Part shown: positions 1 to 7,002 of the stretch, in pieces | How the letters are laid out: each line of letters starts with the position of its first letter | Position numbering within the stretch: position 1 is the first letter of the stretch | Assembly (NCBI GenBank): GCA_964531225.1 | Contig: CAZHDB010000029.1 | Location: 1 to 20,941 of the forward strand | Direction: 5' to 3' | Length of the DNA stretch: 20,941 bases | DNA from: CAZHDB01 sp964531225 | GTDB lineage: Archaea; Thermoproteota; Thermoprotei_A; Sulfolobales; Desulfurococcaceae | Made by a program: the position numbers and the translations under genes | The notes under the pieces: generated by a model | Databases searched by the model: none | The model's input: the letters and a program-made list of their open reading frames with translations, nothing else | What the model was told of the DNA's origin: nothing

Positions 1-224
1 ACTGATATAACTGGGTATTTAGCAGTTAGTAATGCAGCCGCAGCAGCCTTTAATGCTTCGTGAGCTGGTTCGATTGTTTTTTCACCCAGTATGTAGTCAA
101 AGGCTTCGCCTCTACCATGAGCTATTAAACCCGCAAGAGCTACAAGTCCATTTTTATAACCCTCAATGAGTTTTTCTCTAATCAATAAACTTTCCCTTCT
201 TGGATGAGTCGGAGGTATATGCAC
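1..224 (-). CDS. 4-phosphopantoate--beta-alanine ligase (phosphopantothenate synthetase), N-terminal part
   Basis: The first 74 or so residues of an archaeal phosphopantothenate synthetase; the rest lies beyond the left edge. The family joins 4-phosphopantoate to beta-alanine with ATP, an archaea-specific step in coenzyme A synthesis, in the cytoplasm. The translation opens VHIPPTHPRRESL and continues with GLIAHGRGEAFDYILGE and an alanine-rich helix. The HPR near the N-terminus and the AHGRGEAFDY block are the conserved landmarks of the family. I chose the GTG start because a TAG codon immediately precedes it in frame and the protein then begins at the usual place, a few residues before IPxxHPR. 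An AGGTG lies about 10 bases upstream. Family recognition is from memory of archaeal homologues. Confidence in function is high and in the exact start good. Confidence 0.88.
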   Translation of the reverse strand, partial: MHIPPTHPRRESLLIREKLIEGYKNGLVALAGLIAHGRGEAFDYILGEKTIEPAHEALKAAAAALLTAKYPVIS

Positions 225-356
225 CTATCTTACACCTACATTGAAACTATATCTATCTCAATATTATTGATTACCAATAGATCTATTTTAGTACACTGTT
301 AAAATATATTGCCTCAAATATTATCTATAGCTAAATATTTTGAAGGGAGAATAGTT

Positions 357-755
357 TTGTGTATAAGGCTCGGTTACGGAAATCCAGTAATGGATACCAG
401 GGATTTTATTCACGGGAATAGCAGGGACGGTATACCGGGAGATCCTATCATAGTATTTAGTAGGTATACAGCTAGGACATAAAGTTGGACATACCAAGTC
501 TAGAATCTTATTCAGGTTTTTATAGAGGTAAAAGATTAGCTGTTGTCAGAGTATATTGGTGCTCCAGCAACCATAATGGCTCTTGAGTTAATGATAGCTC
601 TTGGTTTAAGGCGGTGTATTGTAATAGGTTATGCAGGAGCAATAAATCCGAGGCTTAGAATGACGGATATACTATTACCAACATGGGGGATCAGGGAAGA
701 GGGTACAAGCTATCACTATTTTCCTCAGATTTGGTTGATGCGGAAAATTGATTAA
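357..755 (+). pseudogene. Nucleoside phosphorylase (uridine/purine type), N-terminal half, frameshifted
   Basis: Decayed 5' half of a PNP/UDP-family nucleoside phosphorylase, an enzyme that splits nucleosides with phosphate for salvage. Three frames are needed. One, from about 357, contains GDPIIVFSRYTA. A second, around 482-560, reads LESYSGFYRGKRLAVVR. A third, from about 548, reads EYIGAPATIMALELMIALG and then GYAGAINPRLR and GIREEGTSYHYFP. The IGAP, GYAGA and REEGTS(Y/R)HY blocks are typical phosphate- and nucleoside-binding segments of the family. Reading ends near YHYFP; one frame later SDLVDAEN runs to a stop. A GGGAG lies shortly before the possible TTG start at 357. The C-terminal half of the same family is found in the same orientation at 3638-4027, so the gene looks interrupted as well as frameshifted. 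Confidence 0.8.
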
Positions 756-987
756 GGAAACAAAAATACTTCGTAAATTTTTACTGGTTTGAGTTTTTGA
801 ACTTAAGGGCGAGTGGAGAAGAGTTCGAGAAATGGCTAAAGCAAAATTATCCTAAAAGGTAGGATATACTATCCAATAAAACTAAAGCTGAAAGATATGT
901 AAATGATACCATAAAAATCATAGGAAAAGTAATGTTCCAGTTAAAGGTATCTGCACTCATTATCCAAGACTTGTGATGATGAAATAA

Positions 988-1289
988 ATGACAGAAAAGG
1001 AAATTAAAAAGAAAGAACTATTAGATGATACACTTTTAGCATTGAATTATCGGTTATATTATATGAAATTACCTGTATAAAAGAGGAAGATAATGAATCC
1101 AATCGAAAAACAAATATTATGTATAGCGATTTTCTTTATTGATCTAGGGCTTCAGACAATATATGGTCTTTTCCGAAAATGAAAGGAACCCATAAAATAA
1201 TGGGAACATGGGTAGGTAACTCGGGAATATTAGTTTTCATTATGTCGATTATATTGGTTTTTGATAAGAATAGCGCTATCAATAGGTAA
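988..1289 (+). other. Three tandem micro-ORFs (30, 29 and 36 codons), possibly relics of one gene
   Basis: This is the only structured part of the gene-poor stretch 756-1371. ORF 988-1080 (MTEKEIKKKELLDDTLLALN...) is charged. ORF 1093-1182 (MNPIEKQILCIAIFFIDLG...) and ORF 1179-1289 (MKGTHKIMGTWVGNSG...) each hold a hydrophobic stretch. The last two overlap as ATGA, with the stop of one sharing bases with the start of the next. GTGAT precedes the first and AGAGGAAG the second. The spacing resembles a tiny operon, but the surroundings are full of broken genes, so one frameshifted membrane-protein gene is at least as likely. Upstream, 759-842 reads as YWFEFLNLRASGEEFEKWLK in one frame, also apparently a fragment of unrecognised origin. 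No function is assigned. Confidence 0.25.
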
Positions 1290-1371
1290 TTCTCAATAAT
1301 AGTAGCTTCGGATCCACGAGCAGATACAACCTACGCTAAGGCTTCTACAAGTTACATACTTAAATATTCAA

Positions 1372-2175
1372 TTAATTCAGGCTTAATGCTAGATAATGTT
1401 TACAGAATTTACTAAATAACCACCTACCACCACCTAGTTTAATGATTCTTATAACTTTTTCATTACTTATTGGTACCATGGAAGCTAATGCATAAACGCC
1501 TTCTTGGATTAATGGTTTTGGATGTACAGCTGCTGTGGGACCAACTAATATGATCCTACACGACCTCTCCTTACTTATTCTTATTATATAATCTATGGTG
1601 TCGTTAACCAGAGTGGCTCCAGTAACTACTAGAGTAGCATTGCGTGGTACTGTTCTACTTAATGCAGTATCAGGAAGTGCAACTCCACATCTAAAACATG
1701 GATTTCTTTCAAGAACCCTAATGTTCTTTAAGCCCTGACTTCTTAATCTTCTAACTAATGGTCCCATATTACCAATAACAACTGCGGGCTCTTCGATTAA
1801 CTTATCCAATAAATATATGATCTCATCTCCTGTCTTAATAATGAAACCAGAATTAATACCACGTCCCCATAGGAGATAACTAGATAAGGCATTAAGTAAA
1901 GCAACGCCAAGGGATTTAATAGTAGGACTTAGAGACGAAACATAGTCAAGTAAGCTAGTACAGTCAACATGATCAGGTAATTCATAAGGAGAGCCAATAG
2001 TATCTTCAATAGGTGTTAAAGCAACACCTAACCATTCCCTACCATCACGATCTCTTATCAGAACATAAGAATACCTTACACCAACACAATAATCAATAAC
2101 TTTTGGTATATCACCTAGAGATATAATCATATCTAAAAGCCACTTAGAAACACGATCCAAAAGCACTATATACAC
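1372..2175 (-). CDS. DUF4213/DUF364 protein (putative heavy-metal chelation family, COG2014-like)
   Basis: A 267-residue protein that I recognise as the DUF4213 (N-terminal) plus DUF364 (C-terminal, Rossmann-like) family, annotated as putative heavy-metal chelation proteins; no reaction is established. The N-terminal part (about 25-105) carries CVGVRYSYVLI, WLGVALTP and a helical region. The C-terminal half shows the family signatures VVIGNMGPLVRRLR (about 132-145), NPCFRCGVALPDTALSRT (158-175) with a C-x2-C pair, and TLVVTGATLVNDT (181-193). The last ends in the alcohol/aldehyde-like 'second strand plus NDT' typical of DUF364. The start is GTG with no clear ribosome binding site, but a TATA-like box sits at leaderless distance. 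It is the only fully intact gene in the decayed left 4 kb, lying between the halves of the broken nucleoside phosphorylase. Family assignment is confident; biological role unknown. Confidence 0.82.
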   Translation of the reverse strand: MYIVLLDRVSKWLLDMIISLGDIPKVIDYCVGVRYSYVLIRDRDGREWLGVALTPIEDTIGSPYELPDHVDCTSLLDYVSSLSPTIKSLGVALLNALSSYLLWGRGINSGFIIKTGDEIIYLLDKLIEEPAVVIGNMGPLVRRLRSQGLKNIRVLERNPCFRCGVALPDTALSRTVPRNATLVVTGATLVNDTIDYIIRISKERSCRIILVGPTAAVHPKPLIQEGVYALASMVPISNEKVIRIIKLGGGRWLFSKFCKHYLALSLN

Positions 2176-2200
2176 CGAACTATAAATAACGTTGTTTAGG

Positions 2201-2210
2201 AAATAAATTT
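2201..2210 (-). promoter_or_regulatory. Candidate TATA box for the DUF364 gene
   Basis: On the minus strand this reads AAATTTATTT, centred about 30 bases before the GTG at 2175. The transcript would then start at or just before the start codon, consistent with a leaderless mRNA and with the missing ribosome binding site. Seen by eye only. Confidence 0.35.
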
Positions 2211-2292
2211 ATGCCTCAAAACTAAGTGGTAATCCAAATACAATATTAAAAAACATATTTAGATCGTTGACAAAAATATCATGGATCATCAC

Positions 2293-2858
2293 CTAGGAGT
2301 CCTTGAGGAGATTCCTAGTTATATATTGAAATATAGATGAATCTCCGCCTAAATCGTCAGGCTTAATGTATATCTCCTTAGAGGTTTCGATAATTTCCAA
2401 AAGGAAATACTACCCAGTTTGATGTTACCTTGTGATAATAATCGGGATACATCGAGCTCCACGGCTTAACATATATTACTAGAGAAACTATTTTCTCCGC
2501 ATCATATCTAGGAAGTTTCTCTATTACAAGCTATAATGTTCTGCCAGTATCAACCACATCGCCTACAACTAGGATATTCTTGTTTCTTACAGCATGTGTA
2601 GGTAATAGGTTTATTCAGGTCCTGCCTTTTGAGTACCTACCCCCTATGGAATTTTACACCTATAAATCCTAGCTGATCCATATCTAGGAGGTCTAATAGT
2701 ATTCTAGTAGGGATTGACCTCCCTTTACGACTGCATATAAGATATCTGGCCTATAGTCGTCACTAATCATAATAGCAACTAGATTTGTTAGGGCTATGTG
2801 TGGCTGCATCCAAGAGATATATTCTGTACTGATCTTCTTTCCTTCTACGGTCTAACAT
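2293..2858 (-). pseudogene. Phosphoribosyltransferase, decayed second copy
   Basis: A dead paralogue of the intact phosphoribosyltransferase at 16392-16973. Pieces in shifting minus-strand frames read KISTEYISWM, then PDILYAVVKGG, then IPTRILLDLLDMDQLGFIGVKFH. These are followed by KNILVVGDVVDTGRTL (the PRPP loop), a TAG, LVIEKLPRYDAEKIVSLVIY, VKPWSSMYPDYY and NWVVFPF, ending in LLKDS before a stop. Over the 65 or so residues around the PRPP loop I count about 63% identity to the intact copy. At least three frameshifts and one in-frame stop are needed, and the first PRPP-loop Asp is replaced by Gly. At 566 bp its length matches the 582 bp intact gene. It diverges from the CTP-synthase-like start at 2946 just as the intact gene diverges from pyrG. 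Confidence 0.85.
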
Positions 2859-2945
2859 ATAGTTTTTAGTAATATATAATTGTTATCATCCGATTATTTA
2901 GATCAGAGTTTTTAAGTTGGTATTAATTTACTGTGTGGTGGGCGC

Positions 2946-2993
2946 ATGGTTAAGTATATTTTCATTATTGGTGGAGTAGTATCTGGTCTTGGT
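2946..2993 (+). other. pyrG-like 5' end (16 codons) fused to the ZIP reading frame
   Basis: The first 16 codons read MVKYIFIIGGVVSGLG, matching the start of the intact CTP synthase (MVKYIFITGGVLSGLG) at 14 of 16 positions. I count 38 of 48 identical bases, and most differences are at third codon positions. After Leu-Gly the frame passes directly into ZIP-transporter sequence (FSSGVMI). GGTGGGCGC before the ATG resembles the region before pyrG (GCAGGGCAC). It looks like a deletion scar that joined a second pyrG to a ZIP gene. Chance similarity cannot be excluded for so short a segment, but position, orientation and the neighbouring dead phosphoribosyltransferase argue for common origin. Confidence 0.6.
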
Positions 2994-3632
2994 TTTTCCA
3001 GTGGTGTAATGATTGTTGCTTCGTTTACAAGTTTGTTATTAACTGTGCTTGAAACTGGTTGTTTCTTGATTGTTTACACTGGTTTTATAAATAGTGCATT
3101 ATTCATCCATGTACTCAACATGTTGTTACCGCATCTACATATTGTTAAAGGTTATGAGGGTCCATGTGAATGTTTAGGCATTATAAGGAGATGCTACTTG
3201 TAGCATTTAGTGTTATAATACATAATATTCCTGAGGGAATGGCTGTTGAGGTATCAGTAATTAGTAGTGTATATACAGGTCTATTAGTAGCTATTGCTAT
3301 CGGTGTACAGGATATCCCTGAAGGGCTCGCTGTATTCCTCTCCTATTACAACGCTACTGGTAACAAGACCCAAACATTATTTCTAGGCGTTTTTCAGTGG
3401 ATTCACGGAGTTTTTTGCAGCACGTATTCCATGGGTCACAATACAGTTCTTCGGAGAATTCACAAGTATTATACTACTATTCCTTATGACCTTCTCAGCA
3501 GCCGCAATAATATACGTAGTCATTCATGAATTAATACCAGAAATCTATGGTAAAGAATACGATGAACCAGCAACCATAGGTTTCTTCACCGGCTTCATAA
3601 CAATGCCACTCCTAGACACACTATTCAGCTAA
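2946..3632 (+). pseudogene. ZIP-family metal transporter with two compensating frameshifts and a replaced N-terminus
   Basis: ZIP (ZupT-like) transporters carry Zn(II) or Fe(II) across the membrane. Three segments join to about 229 residues. Segment 1 (2994 to about 3165) has SSGVMIVASFTSLLL (TM2-like) and SALFIHVLNMLLPHLH (TM3-like). Segment 2 (about 3170-3390) has the metal-site motif HNIPEG and then GVQDIPEG. Segment 3 (about 3396-3632) has FFAARIPW and then LMTFSAAAIIYVVIHELIPE, ending in a stop. One base is missing near 3165 and one T is extra in the T5 run near 3390, which together restore the frame. The usual first membrane segment is absent, replaced by 16 CTP-synthase-like codons. 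Otherwise conservation is good, so inactivation may be recent, or one indel could be a sequencing error. Segment 3 uses markedly more A/C-ending codons than segment 1. Confidence 0.82.
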
Positions 3633-3637
3633 ACTAA

Positions 3638-4027
3638 ACACTTATAAAACAATATCCAGAACATATTCCAAGATTAAGCCATATTCTCACAGACAGGCTA
3701 TATAAGAATATTAAGAAGATTAAGGGTAGGGGGAAATTCCGGGTTTCAAAGGAAGGTATATGGACTACTGATGCAATATTTCGTGAAACTAGAGATAAGG
3801 TTATTGAATATAGTAGGCGGGGGATACTTGGAGTTGATATGGAGTCTATAGCTCTCATGTGTGTAGCTGAGTATCGAAATATAGAGTTAGCTATAATGTT
3901 AACCATTACTGACGAACTATATAGGGATAAGTGGGTTTCAATATATGATGATAAAAAGCTATTGAGGAAGGCTATGAATAACGAAAGATTATTAGTAAAA
4001 GCAGTATTGGAAACCATTACAACTTAG
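3638..4027 (+). pseudogene. Nucleoside phosphorylase, C-terminal half (separated from its N-terminal half)
   Basis: An open frame of about 129 codons with no start codon at its beginning, giving the C-terminal half of a PNP/UDP-family nucleoside phosphorylase. It contains FRVSKEGIWTTDAIFRET, then GILGVDMESIALMCVAEYR and LAIMLTITDELYRDKW. The VDMES block binds the ribose and the TTDAIFRET and SDELY-like blocks are standard for archaeal uridine/purine phosphorylases. No frameshift is visible here, unlike the N-terminal half at 357-755. Together the halves would form one normal-length enzyme, so about 2.9 kb now separates them. The stop codon overlaps the stop of the convergent methyltransferase gene by three bases. 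Translation from the internal ATG at 3839 would give only a 62-residue tail. Confidence 0.8.
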
Positions 4028-4890
4028 AGCTTCTTAGCTATATAACCTTGGGCTCTACGATTATATTTAACTATAAATCCCGCCATTCTAAGTCTTTCAC
4101 CTATTCCCTTAACAATCCTGGGACCACCGTGTCTACCTGGTTCGCCAGTATAATGAAACAGTATACCATTAGGCTTTAATACTCTATAGAATTCTTTGTA
4201 AAGTTCAAGACTATATAGATCACCTGTTCTCGATGTAAATCTAGGTGGGTCATGAATTATTCTATGAAAAGTGTGGTCACTTAGTTCGTGGACTACATCA
4301 GTGATGTCTCCATGGATTATTCTTATTCCTTTATCCCCTAATTTTTTACTCCATGGATTGTGCCTAGTTATCTCTATAACATTTGGATCTATTTCAACAG
4401 TTAATACATATGCTCCTCTCAAAATACTATGGATAGCAGTATAGCCAAGGCCCATACAGGTATCTAATACATAATGTCCCCTGCGAACCCTAGCTACATG
4501 TACTTTCAAATAACTATCCATCCATGGAGTTATACCAACAATTCTATGCATATGTATACCATTAATCTCGAGTGTGGGCGCGGTATCTTTAGAAACTGGC
4601 TTAAGCTTATAAACACTAACATTGCTTATTAATATAGCTCTCAGCCCATAATCTGTAATCTCATAGATCTTGTCTTTTTCAATCAAGTTTAATTCATCAA
4701 TACAAATCCTATAATTTCCACGTATTATAACGCAGTCATTATCAACTATAGCTTTCTCACTTGACAGTCCTAGATCAAATGTTGTCCATATACTAGTTAA
4801 TCCATTGGTTATTGAATCTATAAGCTCTTGGGCAACCCAAATACTTAGCCTTGGCAAATCTATATAATTATAGTTGACATATTTAATCAT
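4024..4890 (-). CDS. Predicted archaeal SAM-dependent methyltransferase (COG2521-like)
   Basis: A 288-residue class I methyltransferase of an archaeal family I recognise as COG2521; the substrate is unknown. Residues 1-110 form an N-terminal domain with strand-rich segments and no motif known to me. The Rossmann domain follows: motif I VLDTCMGLGYTA (141-152), the acidic pair at the end of strand 2 (VEIDPN, Glu166 and Asp168), GDITD (194-198), and motif IV HDPPRF (213-218). Strand 5 is RVLKPNGILFHYTG (236-249). DPPR instead of NPPY is not diagnostic for an amino-group target, so RNA or protein cannot be chosen. The ATG start lacks a ribosome binding site; a good TATA box lies about 50 bases upstream. 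It converges with the broken phosphorylase gene. Confidence 0.85.
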   Translation of the reverse strand: MIKYVNYNYIDLPRLSIWVAQELIDSITNGLTSIWTTFDLGLSSEKAIVDNDCVIIRGNYRICIDELNLIEKDKIYEITDYGLRAILISNVSVYKLKPVSKDTAPTLEINGIHMHRIVGITPWMDSYLKVHVARVRRGHYVLDTCMGLGYTAIHSILRGAYVLTVEIDPNVIEITRHNPWSKKLGDKGIRIIHGDITDVVHELSDHTFHRIIHDPPRFTSRTGDLYSLELYKEFYRVLKPNGILFHYTGEPGRHGGPRIVKGIGERLRMAGFIVKYNRRAQGYIAKKL

Positions 4891-4935
4891 AATAATTCAA
4901 ACCCTGCTACCTAGGGCTCCATGCTTCTACAATAC

Positions 4936-4945
4936 CTTTATAAAT
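4936..4945 (-). promoter_or_regulatory. Candidate TATA box for the methyltransferase gene
   Basis: ATTTATAAAG on the minus strand, centred about 50 bases before the ATG at 4890. The expected transcript start would leave a leader of roughly 20 bases. Based on sequence match to archaeal TATA boxes only. Confidence 0.4.
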
Positions 4946-5230
4946 CATGTATTAACTCATTAATATTTTTCTTTAATAGTTCACACAAGAATTACAATAG
5001 AAGCTCTCTTTAATAATCATGCTAAGTTATGAAGGCGTAAGGAACAAAACCATTTCTGCTGACCAATTCATCGCTCATGAAATATCCATTATATCTCTTA
5101 CAATACTATTTATTAGATATTATCTAAAAATAGCTACAGATCTCTTTGATCAATTATATCTTTTACATATTAATTTGCAATTAGAAAATCTTATGAAACA
5201 TTATAAAAGTATTTAGAAATAAAATGTTAG
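4946..5230. other. Gene-poor stretch; doubtful 65-codon ORF
   Basis: AT-rich spacer between two minus-strand genes. An ATG-initiated plus-strand frame at 5019-5216 (MLSYEGVRNKTISADQ...) has one hydrophobic segment, no ribosome binding site and no recognisable family. Its composition is like the surrounding spacer, so I do not accept it as a gene. It may be a remnant or chance ORF. No RNA gene or repeat was seen. Confidence 0.3.
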
Positions 5231-5614
5231 TTAATGCAAAGGTATAGTTATTGGTATTTCCTTAATGTTCTCTATGCTGTTCAGCATATTGAGTACTATA
5301 GTTAAGGACTTGTCTTGCATTCTTTTATCATTTAAGACCTGGTATAATAGAGCTAAAGCGTGTTTACATAAGTAGTGATTAGTATGAATATCGCTACATG
5401 TGCATTTATATCCTTCATTACTTATTCTCACTATGTGTACTCCTCCACTATTACCTAATACTATTCCTTCGATACCATCTTTATCAACGAAGTATCGTGT
5501 AACGCCTTTCTTGAAATATATGTCAAGTGCTTCATATACTCTTTTAGGTGTCGATAGTCTGTTTCTAAGTATATAATCTATTATCTCTCCAATGTTCTTC
5601 AATACATTATGCAC
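5231..5614 (-). CDS. Stand-alone SWIM zinc-finger protein (archaeal Sws1/Shu2-like)
   Basis: A 127-residue protein built around one SWIM domain. Cys71, Cys73, Cys83 and His85 form C-x-C-x9-C-x-H (CTCSDIHTNHYLCKH), which should bind one zinc. Ala88 fits the conserved alanine noted in Shu2/SWS1-type SWIM domains (C-x-H-x2-A). The preceding residues 38-70 form the usual beta strands, and the N-terminal 35 residues are helical with basic residues. SWIM domains bind DNA or protein; Shu2/SWS1 relatives work with RecA/Rad51 paralogues in recombination, but no such partner is in this window. The start is GTG, with a TATA-like element at leaderless distance and no ribosome binding site. The domain call is firm; a recombination role is only suggested by family. 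Confidence 0.8.
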   Translation of the reverse strand: MHNVLKNIGEIIDYILRNRLSTPKRVYEALDIYFKKGVTRYFVDKDGIEGIVLGNSGGVHIVRISNEGYKCTCSDIHTNHYLCKHALALLYQVLNDKRMQDKSLTIVLNMLNSIENIKEIPITIPLH

Positions 5615-5630
5615 CAGTGTTATTAGCAGG

Positions 5631-5644
5631 GATATAAATAAAGG
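5631..5644 (-). promoter_or_regulatory. Candidate TATA box for the SWIM gene (leaderless spacing)
   Basis: CCTTTATTTATATC on the minus strand, centred about 23 bases upstream of the GTG start, so transcription would begin at or very near the start codon. Confidence 0.35.
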
Positions 5645-5671
5645 TGTGAGATGGCCGAAACTATTCTGTAG

Positions 5672-5692
5672 ATAAAAATAATGCTTTAAAAA
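5672..5692 (-). terminator. T-rich 3' end of the aminotransferase gene
   Basis: Immediately after the aminotransferase stop codon the minus strand carries TTTTTAAAG followed by ATTATTTTTATC. Two T-rich runs of this kind are the usual intrinsic termination signal in Crenarchaeota. No stem-loop is needed or seen. Confidence 0.4.
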
Positions 5693-6904
5693 CTAATGAT
5701 AAAGTTCATGATATAGTTTTGCAAGTCTATTGACGGCTTCCTCAATATCCTTTACTGATGGTCTACTGAAATTAAGTCTTAGCGTATTAGGATGGTCTCT
5801 GTTAGGATGGAATGGTCCAGCTGGTACAACTGCTACATGGTATTTATCAAGGAGTTTTTGAGCAAATTCCTGTCCATCAGCATTCTCAGGTAAATATAAC
5901 ATTAAGAACAATCCTGCACTAGGCCTGGTAAACTCTGCTTTAGGTAGATGAGTCTCTAATGATCCTATTAGAGTATCCCTTTTCTCCTTATAGTTTTTCA
6001 ATATCCTTAAATGATGTTTTTCGAATAATCCTCTCTTCAAATATTCTAGAGCTATATATTGTGAGATTGCCGGTGCACAGAAATCTATTGGTTGCTTCAT
6101 TTCAATTATTTTATTCGTAATGGTCTCGGGAGCAATGATCCATCCTACTCTAAAACCTGTTCCCATAACCTTGCTTAGTGTCCCGATAACTATAACTCGT
6201 TCTTCTTTATCCATTGATTTTATAGTGGGAGGAGGTTCTTCATAAAATATATAGTTATATGCAAAATCTTCTAGTATCAATATATCATATTGAGATGCTA
6301 TCTCTAAAAGATGCTTTCTCCGATCAAGAGACATAGTTACTCCTGATGGATTCTGGCCTGTGGGTATAGTATAGATTAATTTAATCTTTTTATGCTGTGA
6401 CTTCAGTCTTTTAACTATATCCTCTAATTCATCGGTCTTCATACCTTTACTATCCATATTTACTCCAATGACTTGAATTCCATGCTGCTTTAAAGCATAT
6501 AATGTGTTTATGTATGTTGGATTTTCCGAGATAACTATATCTCCTGGATCTAGAAGAACTCTTATTAATAGATCTATGGCAATAGTACTACCACTTGAAA
6601 CAATTATTTTTTGCGGATCTACTTTTATCTTATCATATTTTTCAGTTAATCTTGCTATTTCTTTTCTTAACTCTAATATGCCAGCTGTCGGAGTATATAT
6701 TACAGAAGCCGGAATATTCTTTAATACATCATGGGCTATATTAGCTAATTCTTCACGTGGTATAAGATATGGATCCGGGTCTCCTGCTGCAAGCGATAAT
6801 ACTTGGATACCTTTAGCCTTCAAGCTAGCTATTTTCGAGACTATAAGAGCTAATGGAGATGCCTCGATCCAATTAGATCTGGATGATAAGTATTTAGGTT
6901 CCAA
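5693..6904 (-). CDS. PLP-dependent class I/II aminotransferase (LysN/ArAT-like)
   Basis: A 403-residue fold-type I aminotransferase that moves an amino group between an amino acid and a 2-oxo acid. Visible landmarks are Asn185 in PTGQNPSG, Asp213 and Tyr216 in LEDFAYN, and the Schiff-base Lys245 in GTLSKVMGTGFRVGW with Arg252 holding the phosphate. Arg376 in LRLNFSRP should bind the substrate carboxylate. The tight YTPTAG and AAGDPDP loops place it with the 2-aminoadipate/aromatic/branched-chain aminotransferases common in archaea (LysN- or MalY-neighbouring), so substrate cannot be fixed. Length is normal and no domain is missing. The start is TTG, supported by a GGGGGAT ribosome binding site six bases upstream; the protein begins at the usual place. 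It is one of six consecutive minus-strand genes, apparently a separate unit. Confidence 0.88.
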   Translation of the reverse strand: MEPKYLSSRSNWIEASPLALIVSKIASLKAKGIQVLSLAAGDPDPYLIPREELANIAHDVLKNIPASVIYTPTAGILELRKEIARLTEKYDKIKVDPQKIIVSSGSTIAIDLLIRVLLDPGDIVISENPTYINTLYALKQHGIQVIGVNMDSKGMKTDELEDIVKRLKSQHKKIKLIYTIPTGQNPSGVTMSLDRRKHLLEIASQYDILILEDFAYNYIFYEEPPPTIKSMDKEERVIVIGTLSKVMGTGFRVGWIIAPETITNKIIEMKQPIDFCAPAISQYIALEYLKRGLFEKHHLRILKNYKEKRDTLIGSLETHLPKAEFTRPSAGLFLMLYLPENADGQEFAQKLLDKYHVAVVPAGPFHPNRDHPNTLRLNFSRPSVKDIEEAVNRLAKLYHELYH

Positions 6905-7002
6905 AGCTATCCCCCAAAATATAAATAACTGAAAGTAGATAATGAATATTACTAAGGGAGTATCTTTATTGATCTAGAAAATATAAATGATTCGTTACGG
7001 GA

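Noticed and set aside
970..1010. C/D-box sRNA suggested by GTGATGA
   Set aside because: No CTGA box D at a suitable distance, so the C-box match is probably chance or a ribosome binding site.
2946..3203. 85-residue protein starting MVKYIFI as a separate small membrane protein
   Set aside because: Its body is ZIP-transporter sequence that continues in another frame; it is the first segment of a pseudogene.
756..3637. Insertion sequence as the cause of the phosphorylase split
   Set aside because: No transposase, integrase or terminal inverted repeat is recognisable between the halves; origin left open.
3839..4027. 62-residue ORF as an independent gene
   Set aside because: It is the C-terminal tail of the nucleoside phosphorylase half whose conserved sequence begins about 180 bases earlier.
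5019..5216. 65-codon ORF on the plus strand
   Set aside because: No ribosome binding site, no known family, spacer-like composition; listed only as a doubtful part of the spacer.
6504..6932. 142-codon plus-strand ORF opposite the aminotransferase
   Set aside because: Antisense shadow of a well-supported gene; no protein-like motifs. The same holds for the other long opposite-strand frames over the CARDB-like, pyrG, amidohydrolase and hydrolase genes.
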